DNA of 64,000 bases from Candidatus Melainabacteria bacterium (GTDB taxonomy: Bacteria > Cyanobacteriota > Vampirovibrionia > Gastranaerophilales > Gastranaerophilaceae), in assembly GCA_003258725.1 (NCBI GenBank), contig QHMG01000009.1, positions 1-64,000 of the forward strand, given 5' to 3'. The translations under genes and the position numbers were made by a program. The notes beneath the pieces were generated by a model. The model was not told the origin of the DNA, ran no database searches, and was given only the letters and a program-made list of their open reading frames with translations. Shown one piece after another: positions 25,103 through 33,377 of the stretch (within the stretch, counting starts at the first letter, position 1; each line of letters starts with the position of its first letter).

Positions 25103-27763
25103 ATGTCAGAAAAACGTGTATACCTTTTCAGAGAAGGCAATGCAAACATGCGTAATGAACTTGGTGGTAAAGGTGCTAACTTAGCAGAAATGACAAACTT
25201 AGGTTTGCCAGTACCTCCAGGACTTACAATTACAACAGCAACATGTATGGACTACATTAATCATGGTAACAAAATGCCAGAAAACTTAATGGCAGAAGTT
25301 AAATATGCATTGAAAGATGTAGAAGAACAAGCTGGTAAAAAATTCGGCGATTCTTCAAACCCATTATTAGTATCTGTTCGTTCAGGTGCAAGAGTTTCAA
25401 TGCCAGGTATGATGGAAACAATCTTAAACTTAGGTTTAAACGATGAAACAGTTGAAGCAATGGTTAAATTAACTAACAATCCTCGTTTCTGCTACGATTC
25501 ATACCGCCGTTTCTTAACTATGTTTGGTTCAGTAGCTTGGGAAATGGATAGACAAAAATACTTTGAATCAGAAGTTGAAAAATTAAAAGCTAAAGAAGGT
25601 GTTAAATCTGATACTGAAATTTCAGCAGAAGGCTGGAAATCTTTAATTCCTATCTACAAAAACACAATTAAAGAAGTAACAGGTAAAGAATTCCCTCAAG
25701 ATCCATATGTACAATTACAAGAAGCTATTGAAGCTGTATTTAGATCTTGGAATATTCCTCGTGCAGTTGCATATAGAAATATGAACAAAATTGATCACAA
25801 CTTCGGTACAGCAGTAAATGTTCAAACAATGGTATTCGGTAACATGGGTAACGATTGTGCAACAGGTGTATCATTTACTAGAAACCCTGCAACAGGTGAA
25901 AATAAATTCTATGGTGAATACCTAGTTAATGCACAAGGTGAAGACGTAGTTGCTGGTATCAGAACTCCAAAACAAATTGCTGAATTGGAAACTGATATGC
26001 CAGAAATTTACCAACAATACGTAAACATCGCTAAACAATTAGAAAAAGGTTACCATGATGTTCAAGATATGGAATTTACAATTGAACGTGGTAAATTGTG
26101 GATTTTACAAACTCGTAATGGTAAAAGAACAGCTAAAGCTGCTATCAAAATTGCAGTAGATTTGTACAACGAAGGTATTATTACAAAAGAACAAGCTATT
26201 CAACAAGTTGACCCTTATGCAATTTACCAAGTATTGTTACCTTGCTTTAACCCAGCAGCTGTAAAACACGCTCACAAAGTATCTAAAGGTGTTAACGCAT
26301 CTCCAGGTGCTGCTGTAGGTAAAATCGTATTTGATACAGAAGAAGCAGCTCAACGTGGTGAAGCTGGTGAAAAAGTTATCTTAGTAAGAATTGAAACTTG
26401 TCCAGATGATATTCACGGTATGGCTGTATCTCAAGGTGTATTAACATTAAGAGGTGGTGCTACATCACACGCAGCAGTAGTTGCAAAAGGTATGGGTAAA
26501 CCATGCGTTTCAGGTTGTGAAGATTTAACAATCAACCTTGAAAAAGAAACAATTACTTGTGCAGATGGCACAGTATTCCATAAAGACGATGTAATCTCAT
26601 TAGATGGTGGTACAGGTGAAGTTATGGAAGGCGCAATCGAATTAGTTGAAGCTGGTATTGACCAAGACTTTGAAACATTCTTCGGTTGGGTTAACGAAAT
26701 CAAAACTATGACAGTAGAAGCTAACGCAGATACTCCAAAAGATGTTGAAAACGCATTAAAATTCGGTGCTGAAGGTGTTGGTCTTTGCAGAACAGAACAC
26801 ATGTTCATGGATCCAGACAGATTACCTTGGGTACAAAAAATGATTATTGCTGGTACTCCAGAAGCTAGAAAAGAAGCTCTAGATCACTTATTACCAATGC
26901 AATACAACGATTTCTATGCAATGTTCAAAGGTATGGGCGAATTACCATTAACAATCCGTCTATTAGACCCACCTCTTCATGAATTCTTACCTTCTAAGAT
27001 TGAATTAGTTGAAAAAGTTGCAACTAAAAAAGCATTAGGTCAAGATTACTCAGAAGATCAAAAATTGTTAGAAACTGTTGAAAACTTATCAGAATCTAAC
27101 CCAATGATGGGCTTACGTGGTTGCCGTTTAGGCTTAACTTTCCCAGAAATTAACGAAATGCAAGTAAGAGCAATCTTCTCAGCAGCTTGTGATTTGAAAA
27201 AAGAAGGTGTAAATGTTAAACCTTACGTTATGATTCCATTAATTGGTCACGTTAACGAATTGAAAACAGCTAAAGATATCTTAGTTCGTGTAGCTAACGA
27301 AGTTATGACTGAAAAAGGTATCACAGTTGATTACAAATTCGGTACTATGATTGAAATTCCTCGTGCAGCATTAACAGCTGGCGAAGTTGCAGAATATGCA
27401 GAATTCTTCTCTTATGGTACAAACGACTTAACTCAAATGACATTCGGTTACTCTCGTGATGATGCTGAAGGTAAATTCTTGAAAAACTATGTTGAACAAA
27501 AAATCTTACCTGCTAACCCATTCATCACTTTAGACCAAAAAGGTGTTGGTAGATTAATTGAAATGTCTATTAAAGAAGGTAAAGCAGTTAACCCATCATT
27601 AATTGGTGGTATCTGTGGTGAACACGGTGGCGACCCTGATTCAGTTAAATTCGCACACAAAATCGGATTAAACTATGTATCTTGCTCACCATATCGTGTA
27701 CCTCAAGCAAGATTGGCTGCTGCACAAGCAGTTATTGAACAAGGTTCATTAGTAAATGCATAG
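25103..27763 (+). CDS. ppdK: Pyruvate, phosphate dikinase
   Basis: PPDK interconverts pyruvate, ATP and phosphate with phosphoenolpyruvate, AMP and pyrophosphate. It works in glycolysis with pyrophosphate or in gluconeogenesis. The full 886-residue architecture is present: the ATP-grasp nucleotide domain (GGKGANLAEM onward), the central phosphohistidine domain with GGATSHAAVVAKGMGKPCVSG containing the catalytic His, and the C-terminal PEP/pyruvate barrel (GLCRTEHMF, SYGTNDLTQM, GGICGEHGGDP). AAGGAG lies before the ATG. Codon use is the most biased in the window, with NNC in the AAC and TTC families, consistent with high expression. It is monocistronic with a strong terminator. Confidence 0.98.
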   Translation: MSEKRVYLFREGNANMRNELGGKGANLAEMTNLGLPVPPGLTITTATCMDYINHGNKMPENLMAEVKYALKDVEEQAGKKFGDSSNPLLVSVRSGARVSMPGMMETILNLGLNDETVEAMVKLTNNPRFCYDSYRRFLTMFGSVAWEMDRQKYFESEVEKLKAKEGVKSDTEISAEGWKSLIPIYKNTIKEVTGKEFPQDPYVQLQEAIEAVFRSWNIPRAVAYRNMNKIDHNFGTAVNVQTMVFGNMGNDCATGVSFTRNPATGENKFYGEYLVNAQGEDVVAGIRTPKQIAELETDMPEIYQQYVNIAKQLEKGYHDVQDMEFTIERGKLWILQTRNGKRTAKAAIKIAVDLYNEGIITKEQAIQQVDPYAIYQVLLPCFNPAAVKHAHKVSKGVNASPGAAVGKIVFDTEEAAQRGEAGEKVILVRIETCPDDIHGMAVSQGVLTLRGGATSHAAVVAKGMGKPCVSGCEDLTINLEKETITCADGTVFHKDDVISLDGGTGEVMEGAIELVEAGIDQDFETFFGWVNEIKTMTVEANADTPKDVENALKFGAEGVGLCRTEHMFMDPDRLPWVQKMIIAGTPEARKEALDHLLPMQYNDFYAMFKGMGELPLTIRLLDPPLHEFLPSKIELVEKVATKKALGQDYSEDQKLLETVENLSESNPMMGLRGCRLGLTFPEINEMQVRAIFSAACDLKKEGVNVKPYVMIPLIGHVNELKTAKDILVRVANEVMTEKGITVDYKFGTMIEIPRAALTAGEVAEYAEFFSYGTNDLTQMTFGYSRDDAEGKFLKNYVEQKILPANPFITLDQKGVGRLIEMSIKEGKAVNPSLIGGICGEHGGDPDSVKFAHKIGLNYVSCSPYRVPQARLAAAQAVIEQGSLVNA

Positions 27764-27792
27764 TCGAGAATTGAAAATCTTGAAATAAATTT

Positions 27793-27830
27793 AGCGGGCG
27801 ATGATTTTATATAAATCATCGCCCGCTTTT
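27793..27830 (+). terminator. Intrinsic terminator of ppdK
   Basis: A 15-bp perfect stem (27793-27807 with 27813-27827) and a 5-base loop are followed by TTTT. It is nearly identical to the terminator at 28782. Confidence 0.92.
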
Positions 27831-27912
27831 TACTATTTATGTTGAATCAAAATATTGTTTGTAACTAAATGTAAAAATAGATTTGAAATCGCCGAAAGTC
27901 AACTATACTCAC

Positions 27913-27949
27913 GATACGATATGATATGATATGATATGATATGATATGA
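27913..27949. repeat. Pentanucleotide tandem repeat (GATAT)6
   Basis: Six perfect GATAT units occupy 27918-27947, preceded by a degenerate copy, GATAC, and followed by GA. The array ends 16 bp upstream of the probable -35 box of the 28021 gene. Slippage would change its length by 5 bp, about half a helical turn. Confidence 0.95.
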
Positions 27950-27963
27950 CTTGTTTTGACAAT

Positions 27964-27992
27964 TTCAAAAAAGCCTGCAACTTATATATAAT
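27964..27992 (+). promoter_or_regulatory. Promoter of the 28021 gene
   Basis: TTCAAA, a 17-bp spacer and TATAAT, with AGGAG and the ATG about 30 bases further on. The GATAT array lies immediately upstream in the UP-element region. Confidence 0.5.
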
Positions 27993-28020
27993 ATATAGTG
28001 ATCTTTTAATAGGAGTTTTA

Positions 28021-28779
28021 ATGCTTAATATTAATGCGATGTTGTCAAAAATGCTTGAAAATATGAAGGTGAATGGCACTCAAGATACATCTTCTGCGAA
28101 TTTTGACCCATCAAATTTGGGGTTTAAGTTTGATGAAAGTGTTTTTGATTTTAGCCAAATTAAGAAAAGTGACTCCGATATGGGGTTAAAAGTAAGTCAA
28201 AAACCAGAAAATGTTGATATGAATGTTTATTATGAAAATGCTCGTCAAGCAATAATACAAGCGAAAAGTCAACTTACACATCTTCAACAAACAGAGTATC
28301 CAACAGAGCAAGATAGAATTGCTGAAACTGAATCTAGAATTGCGATAATAAAAATGGCTTATGATTTAGAGCAATTTGCAGAAAAAACTACTGGTGAACA
28401 AAAGGAAAAGTTATCGAAACTCGCTGGTGAGCTTAAACAATTTGTTGCGACCCAAGAGGCAACAGTACAGGCTATACCAATAAAAACTCATGGACGTGAT
28501 GATAGCGATTTGTATTATGAAGTCATAGGTGATGATAAAGTTGCGTTTGCAAAGTATAATAATCTTGTTGCAAGGGCTGAAAATGCAAATGATAGCAACG
28601 AAATAGAATCTTTGAAAAATGAAATAAAACAAGAAAAAGCAAAATATGATGAATTATATCCGAAAATGAAAGCGTCAGAAGATTTAAAAGAAATTATTAA
28701 AACTAGAGCGACTGGTTTAGAACAAAGTTTATCAAAGTTAGAAGAAAAAACAAAAGATAAAGAAGTAGAAAATAAATAA
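28021..28779 (+). CDS. Coiled-coil hypothetical protein (252 aa)
   Basis: After about 70 polar residues containing Phe-rich short motifs (DPSNLGFKF, VFDFSQIK), the protein is a long charged helix. It has heptad-like spacing (about 75-135 and 185-250) and a short Tyr-containing insert (DSDLYYEVIG) in between. There is no signal peptide or membrane segment. I chose the ATG at 28021 because AGGAG lies 5 bases upstream; an upstream ATG inside the GATAT repeat would extend it by 25 residues without a ribosome site. The tandem repeat before its promoter and near-identical terminators on both sides are notable. No family is recognised. Confidence 0.65.
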   Translation: MLNINAMLSKMLENMKVNGTQDTSSANFDPSNLGFKFDESVFDFSQIKKSDSDMGLKVSQKPENVDMNVYYENARQAIIQAKSQLTHLQQTEYPTEQDRIAETESRIAIIKMAYDLEQFAEKTTGEQKEKLSKLAGELKQFVATQEATVQAIPIKTHGRDDSDLYYEVIGDDKVAFAKYNNLVARAENANDSNEIESLKNEIKQEKAKYDELYPKMKASEDLKEIIKTRATGLEQSLSKLEEKTKDKEVENK

Positions 28780-28781
28780 TT

Positions 28782-28822
28782 AAAAGCCGGCGATGATTTA
28801 AAAGAAATCATCGCCGGCTTTT
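28782..28822 (+). terminator. Intrinsic terminator of the 28021 gene
   Basis: An 18-bp perfect stem (28782-28799 with 28805-28822) with loop AAAAG. It differs from the ppdK terminator by one compensated base pair in the shared core. Confidence 0.92.
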
Positions 28823-28825
28823 ACT

Positions 28826-28996
28826 AATTAGCCCCCCGCAACGGTGTGCGTGGTGTCGATTGCTGTTTCCCTCAAAGTTGCGTATTTATCGTATCAAAAG
28901 ATTCCGTAATGCGTTTATGCATTTCAATTTTACGAAATAACGTCAAGTCGTACTTGTTACGGCATCTTCTCTAATAGGGGCAATTAATCTTTTTTT
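28826..28996 (+). ncRNA. Candidate structured non-coding RNA
   Basis: The ends of this 150-base non-coding stretch pair: TAATTAGCCCC (28826-28836) with GGGGCAATTA (28977-28986), with one bulge, followed by a run of seven T. Inside are further helices: CGCAAC/GTTGCG (28838-28843 with 28877-28882), AATGC/GCATT within a longer arm, and CAAG/CTTG. The base composition is more GC-rich than the surroundings. End-pairing around an internal bubble recalls 6S-type RNAs, but I cannot match 6S, SRP or tmRNA signatures. Strand is uncertain. It overlaps the last codon of the minus-strand gene at 28984. Confidence 0.35.
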
Positions 28997-29298
28997 GCGT
29001 AAGATGGTGAGTCCATGCAGTTTTTCAAATATTCAAGAGTGTGGAGTTTTTCATCATAGAGATATTTTATAAAATCTAAGTATGCAGAATTATGAGAACT
29101 TATTTTTAAATTAATTTCAAAACCTTCAGAACAAAACGGTTCGTAATCATAAACTACATAACTATTGTATCGGCTTTTCCATTCTTTTTTATCTATTTTA
29201 CTATTATTTTCCTCAATAACCGTTTCAAGCCATGCCACAATGTCTTTGTTTACGTTTTTCATTTCTATATGACAGTTTTGATAACGAGAATTATCCAT
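28984..29298 (-). CDS. Hypothetical small soluble protein (104 aa)
   Basis: A charged alpha/beta protein rich in Tyr, Asn and Glu, without signal peptide or recognised motif. The ATG at 29298 is preferred because GGTAGGTG lies just upstream. An ATG 57 bases earlier has no ribosome site and would add a basic stretch. The stop codon lies in the closing stem of the candidate RNA at 28826-28996. The gene has no close same-strand neighbour. Function unknown. Confidence 0.6.
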   Translation of the reverse strand: MDNSRYQNCHIEMKNVNKDIVAWLETVIEENNSKIDKKEWKSRYNSYVVYDYEPFCSEGFEINLKISSHNSAYLDFIKYLYDEKLHTLEYLKNCMDSPSYAKKD

Positions 29299-29503
29299 AT
29301 TACACCTACCCTGTATTAAAATTTTATATCTTAAAGCAATTTTAAAAATCCCCATTTTGTCTAGTGTTTTTGAGTAATTCGGGTAATTCTTTTATTTTTT
29401 TTTACTTTAATCTTTATATAGATATAAAGATTATGTAAGGATTTCTTAATTTTAAAAAATTCAGCCTATAATAGTAATATAGAAAAATGTATTGGAGGAA
29501 TAA

Positions 29504-29776
29504 ATGCAAGTTAGCGAACTTTTAGAAAAATTAGACAACAATAACAAAAATCAATTAGAAAATGAAATTGTAAACATGGGTTCAAGTGCAGTACCTGTTT
29601 TAGTTGAAAAATTACAAACTTCTAAAGGATTAGTTAGAGGTGTTGTTGCAATGTCTTTAATTAGAATCGGTGAAGATTCAGTTAGCTTGTTAAAAGAAGC
29701 TGCAAGTAAAAACCACGATTTTACTTGGGTAGCTGATTACCTAATCAATGAAATTGAAGGTTCAAAAGTAGCTTAA
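29504..29776 (+). CDS. HEAT-repeat-like small protein
   Basis: The 90 residues form two helical hairpins of the HEAT/PBS-lyase type: SSAVPVLVEKLQTSKGLVRGVVAMSLIRIGEDSVSLLKEAA. Such repeats mediate protein-protein contacts. TTGGAGG is a strong ribosome site. TTCTTA, 18 bp and TATAAT (29467-29472) make a plausible promoter. It is too short to be a full solenoid, so it may be an adaptor. Monocistronic, with its own terminator. Confidence 0.7.
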   Translation: MQVSELLEKLDNNNKNQLENEIVNMGSSAVPVLVEKLQTSKGLVRGVVAMSLIRIGEDSVSLLKEAASKNHDFTWVADYLINEIEGSKVA

Positions 29777-29820
29777 TAAAAGATATATATAATAAAGAGC
29801 AGAAAGTATAAAAATAATAA

Positions 29821-29844
29821 AAAAGACGAGCAATCGTCTTTTTT
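29821..29844 (+). terminator. Intrinsic terminator of the HEAT-like gene
   Basis: AAAAGACGA, loop GCAA, TCGTCTTTT and further T. The T run leads directly into the promoter of the peptide transporter gene. Confidence 0.85.
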
Positions 29845-29846
29845 GT

Positions 29847-29855
29847 TGCTATAAT
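29847..29855 (+). promoter_or_regulatory. Extended -10 of the peptide transporter gene, leaderless type
   Basis: TGC-TATAAT ends 9 bases before the ATG at 29865, with no Shine-Dalgarno between. Transcription would begin within 3 bases of the ATG. Confidence 0.55.
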
Positions 29856-29864
29856 AGAAATGTT

Positions 29865-31205
29865 ATGAAGCTAGATATTTTAAAGGGACACCCAAAGGGA
29901 TTATATCTATTATTTTGTGTAGAAATGTGGGAACGCTTTTCTTATTATGGAATGCGAGCCTTGTTAGTTTTGTACATGGTTCAGTACTTGTTTGCGGGTA
30001 TGAATAAAGATGTTGCAACTCAATATGCGGGTAATATATATGGCTGGTATACGGGCTTGGTCTATTTGACACCCTTAGTTGGCGGATATTTAGCAGATAG
30101 ATATTTAGGACAAAGAAAATGTATAGCAACAGGTACTGCGATGATGTCTGTTGGGTTGTTTGTTCTAGCTTTTAGCGTTATTACTCAAGATGTCTTATAT
30201 AAAAACATCTTTTTTGTACTGGGTTTAATTTTAATGATTTTGGCTAACGGGTTTGTAAAATCTAATATTAGTACGATAGTCGGTATGTTGTATGGTGAAG
30301 ATAAGCAGAAACGTGATGCAGGGTTTACTATATTTTATATGGGCATAAATCTGGGTGCTTTTTTCTCACCTTTAATTTGTGGGACTCTTGCTACAATGTA
30401 CGGTTTTCAATATGGTTTTATGTCTGCTGGTATAGGTGTTTTAATCGGATTTTTGATTTATAAACTAGGTGAAAAACCTCTGTTGCAGGACTGTGGATTA
30501 AATCCTTATACTCAAGTTTCAAAAAATAGTCAATATGAAGATAGAGATTTGCGACTTAGAGAAAAAAGAAAACTTTGGGCTTTATATATTTTGATGGCTT
30601 TTTCAGTTGTTTTTTGGTTAAGTTATGAACAAGCGGGCTGTTCAATGGCATTGTTTGCTGAAAATGAAACAAATAGGGCAATTACAATCTTTGGTAATCA
30701 TTTTGTTATGCCGTCGCAATATTTTCAATCTTTAAATCCGTTGTTTATTGTGACTTTTGCACCAATAATGTCAATTTTATGGGAATTTTTACATTTTCAT
30801 AAAAAAGAACCAACTTCAGTACAAAAATTTACGATTGGTTTAGGTTTAATATCTATAGCCTATTTAGTTATGGCAGTGGCAGCCCATTATTCTGTAAGTT
30901 CATTAGTTTCTCCATTATGGTTGATTGCTGCATTTTGGGTTGCAACTATTGCTGAACTTTGTATTTCTCCAATTGGGTTGTCTTTGGTAACAAAATTAGC
31001 TCCTGTAAAATTTGCCTCATTAATTATGGGGTGTTGGTTTTTATCTAGTTTTATTGGTAATTTAGGCGCTGGAGTATTTGCAGGTTTTTACGAAAAAATG
31101 TCGCATTCGGTATTTTTTGCAATTCTTGCCTTTAATTCTGCAATTGTATGTCTTATTTTAGCATTATTGATTCCATTGTTGAAAAAATGGATGGGCAAGT
31201 CATAA
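29865..31205 (+). CDS. POT-family proton-coupled oligopeptide transporter
   Basis: This inner-membrane carrier imports di- and tripeptides with protons. The N-terminal signature GHPKGLYLLFCVEMWERFSYYGMRALL contains the ExxERFSYYG motif of the family. The second signature lies in the region GFTIFYMGINLGAFFSPLICG. Length 446 and at least 12 hydrophobic segments are normal. The start is fixed by its distance from an extended -10, which makes the mRNA nearly leaderless. The gene stands alone between the HEAT-like gene and a small winged-helix gene. Confidence 0.95.
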   Translation: MKLDILKGHPKGLYLLFCVEMWERFSYYGMRALLVLYMVQYLFAGMNKDVATQYAGNIYGWYTGLVYLTPLVGGYLADRYLGQRKCIATGTAMMSVGLFVLAFSVITQDVLYKNIFFVLGLILMILANGFVKSNISTIVGMLYGEDKQKRDAGFTIFYMGINLGAFFSPLICGTLATMYGFQYGFMSAGIGVLIGFLIYKLGEKPLLQDCGLNPYTQVSKNSQYEDRDLRLREKRKLWALYILMAFSVVFWLSYEQAGCSMALFAENETNRAITIFGNHFVMPSQYFQSLNPLFIVTFAPIMSILWEFLHFHKKEPTSVQKFTIGLGLISIAYLVMAVAAHYSVSSLVSPLWLIAAFWVATIAELCISPIGLSLVTKLAPVKFASLIMGCWFLSSFIGNLGAGVFAGFYEKMSHSVFFAILAFNSAIVCLILALLIPLLKKWMGKS

Positions 31206-31255
31206 TTCCACTATTAATACGATAAAATTATTAAAAAAAGTGTTAATATTATGAT

Positions 31256-31573
31256 ATGTTAACATGCGAAACTGTGGATAAAGATTTAAAAGCAGTGGGA
31301 TTAGAATTGATGTTCTTAACTCCAGAAAAATGCTCACACGAAGACGGTGTGACTGCTGTTGAGTTAGCAAAAATGGTTGGATTACCGGTTGATGTTGTTA
31401 AGAAAAAGTTGGTTATATTAAAAGACAAAGAGATTGTTCAAGTAAAGGGAATTAATCCAAAATATTGGAAGTTTGATGATTACAAATTTCAAAGAATGGA
31501 TGAAGAAGACGAAGTTTATAAAATGCTTTGCAACTTTGACGATGTCGATTTTGACAAGTATTTTCAATATTAA
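31256..31573 (+). CDS. Small winged-helix-like protein
   Basis: The middle of this 105-residue protein (VTAVELAKMVGLPVDVVKKKLVILKDKEIVQVKG) has the spacing of a winged helix-turn-helix: helix, turn at VGLP, recognition helix, then two strands. The C-terminus is very acidic. It could be a transcription regulator or a wHTH module used in protein contacts. No specific family is recognised. No ribosome site is visible before the ATG. It precedes the GT39 gene by 35 bases but that gene has its own promoter. Confidence 0.6.
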   Translation: MLTCETVDKDLKAVGLELMFLTPEKCSHEDGVTAVELAKMVGLPVDVVKKKLVILKDKEIVQVKGINPKYWKFDDYKFQRMDEEDEVYKMLCNFDDVDFDKYFQY

Positions 31574-31602
31574 TTGTAATGCAATATTTAATATTGTATA
31601 AT
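31574..31602 (+). promoter_or_regulatory. Promoter of the GT39 gene, leaderless type
   Basis: TTGTAA (31574-31579), exactly 17 bp, TATAAT (31597-31602), then TTTTTT and the ATG at 31609. A near-consensus promoter with a start point at the ATG. Confidence 0.7.
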
Positions 31603-31608
31603 TTTTTT

Positions 31609-33342
31609 ATGATTAAATACTTGAAAGAACATAAAACAGAGACAATATTAGTTTTTGCAATAACTATTTTTGCACTAATATTGCGAATTATAGCCTTACA
31701 AAATTTTGGTGATTTATGGGTAGATGAACTTTATAGCAAATATTTTGCAAGTAAAAATAGTGCAATAGATATTACAAAAGCTCTTTTTAAAGAAGATTTT
31801 CATGTACCTTTTTATTTTGTTTTACTTCATTATTGGGCAAAACTTTTTGGTTCGGCTGATAATGTTCTTCGATTAATGGGACTTTTAATTACAACTTTAA
31901 CAATTCCTGTAAGTTATTATGTTGTAAAAGATTTATTTAATGATTTTGCAGGAGCTTTCTCGGCTGTATTGTTAGCTATTAATGCGTTTAATATTCACTA
32001 TTCTGTTGAATTAAGATTTTATGGTATTGCAATTTTATTTGCTCTTTTATCAACTTATTTTTTCGTAAAATTATCTCAAAATTTTAATAAAAAATGGGTA
32101 ATTTGCTATTCAATTTTTACACTATTACTTCTATATACATATAATTTCTCATTTATGTATGTATTTTGCCAATTTATTGTAGGCTTAATCTATTTTATAA
32201 AAACAAAGAAAAACTGTTCAAAATATATTGGAATGTATTCTCTAATAGGAGTTTTGTACTTACCTGTAATTGTAATGATTTTGCATAATATTTTGACTTA
32301 TCAAACTTCAATTTTGCAATTTGTACGTGATATTTTTGCTTTTGATTTATCTTGTTTATTTACTCTATTGATGACAATTTATACAAATTGTTTTGAACAA
32401 TTTACTACAAACGATATTATGCGAAATTATTACTATTTCAAGTATTTATTTAGTTTTGAGGGTATCCTGTATGTTGTTATACCGATAAGTATTGGTATTT
32501 ATGGTTTTATTTCAGCTTTAAAATCTAAAAATAACAATATCAAAATTTTTATATATCCAGCTATTTTGTTATTAATAATTCAAATTGTTTTAGTTTTTTG
32601 TCATACTCTAGCATTTGTCTTGCGATATACAATAATTTCAACCACTTTAATATTGCTTACTTCTATTATTGGTTTAACCTTGCAAATAAAACCTCAAAAT
32701 AAAAAAAATGAATTTGTTATTGCTATTTGTTCTTTATGGCTTATTTTGAATTTAATTTTTTTATTTCATGCAGGTAAATATTCGGTTATGAATAGAAACA
32801 TTGTTTATTCTCAAAATTTAGCACAAACGGTTGAAAAACTTGATGTTAAACAAGATGATTATGTTTTTATACCTCGTTTTGATAAATTAATACGTTTTTA
32901 TATCCCACAAGGCAATCATATTGATATAGACACCTATGACTCTTTATTTTTAGGCAATCGCCCTCAAGATATAGAATTTATATTTGGAAGAGGGTTAAGT
33001 GCTAAGTTGGACCGTAAAATGGCAAAAACATATCTTTATGACTATTTAGTTAATGACGACTCTTTAATCTATTTGCATAAAAATTTGAAGGAAAAATATT
33101 TTTCAAAAATGCATAAAGGTCAAAGGTTTATAATTGTTACTGATGAAGCTCTAGATACTCTAAAAATGAACCAAGAATGGTTCAAAAAAGATATAAATGT
33201 TTACGCAAGGAGTGCTATTTATTACACACTTTCAGCTAAGATTTTAAATGACATAATAGAATTTTCAAAACAAGACTTAAAATATAAGCAACATCTTCAA
33301 CCTAGTGAAATGTTTGATATTTATGTTTTTGAAAAAGAATAA
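31609..33342 (+). CDS. GT-C membrane glycosyltransferase (family 39/ArnT-like)
   Basis: The first outer loop carries the GT39/ArnT pattern: LWVDELYSKY (acidic catalytic pair), HVPFYFVLLHYW, and SVELRFYG. About 10-12 membrane segments and a C-terminal outer domain follow. Such enzymes move a sugar from a polyprenyl-phosphate carrier to protein or lipid on the outer face of the membrane. I start at the ATG 31609, where TATAAT ends 6 bases upstream; an ATG 30 bases earlier lies inside the promoter. The convergent gene makes polyprenyl-phosphate sugar, the expected donor. Confidence 0.85.
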   Translation: MIKYLKEHKTETILVFAITIFALILRIIALQNFGDLWVDELYSKYFASKNSAIDITKALFKEDFHVPFYFVLLHYWAKLFGSADNVLRLMGLLITTLTIPVSYYVVKDLFNDFAGAFSAVLLAINAFNIHYSVELRFYGIAILFALLSTYFFVKLSQNFNKKWVICYSIFTLLLLYTYNFSFMYVFCQFIVGLIYFIKTKKNCSKYIGMYSLIGVLYLPVIVMILHNILTYQTSILQFVRDIFAFDLSCLFTLLMTIYTNCFEQFTTNDIMRNYYYFKYLFSFEGILYVVIPISIGIYGFISALKSKNNNIKIFIYPAILLLIIQIVLVFCHTLAFVLRYTIISTTLILLTSIIGLTLQIKPQNKKNEFVIAICSLWLILNLIFLFHAGKYSVMNRNIVYSQNLAQTVEKLDVKQDDYVFIPRFDKLIRFYIPQGNHIDIDTYDSLFLGNRPQDIEFIFGRGLSAKLDRKMAKTYLYDYLVNDDSLIYLHKNLKEKYFSKMHKGQRFIIVTDEALDTLKMNQEWFKKDINVYARSAIYYTLSAKILNDIIEFSKQDLKYKQHLQPSEMFDIYVFEKE

Positions 33343-33377
33343 TAGTATCGTGTAAACATTCAGTATACACCTTAAAA

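Noticed and set aside
27918..27947. CRISPR-like repetition
   Set aside because: The 5-bp unit has no spacers; it is a simple tandem repeat. No CRISPR array or cas gene was seen anywhere in the window.
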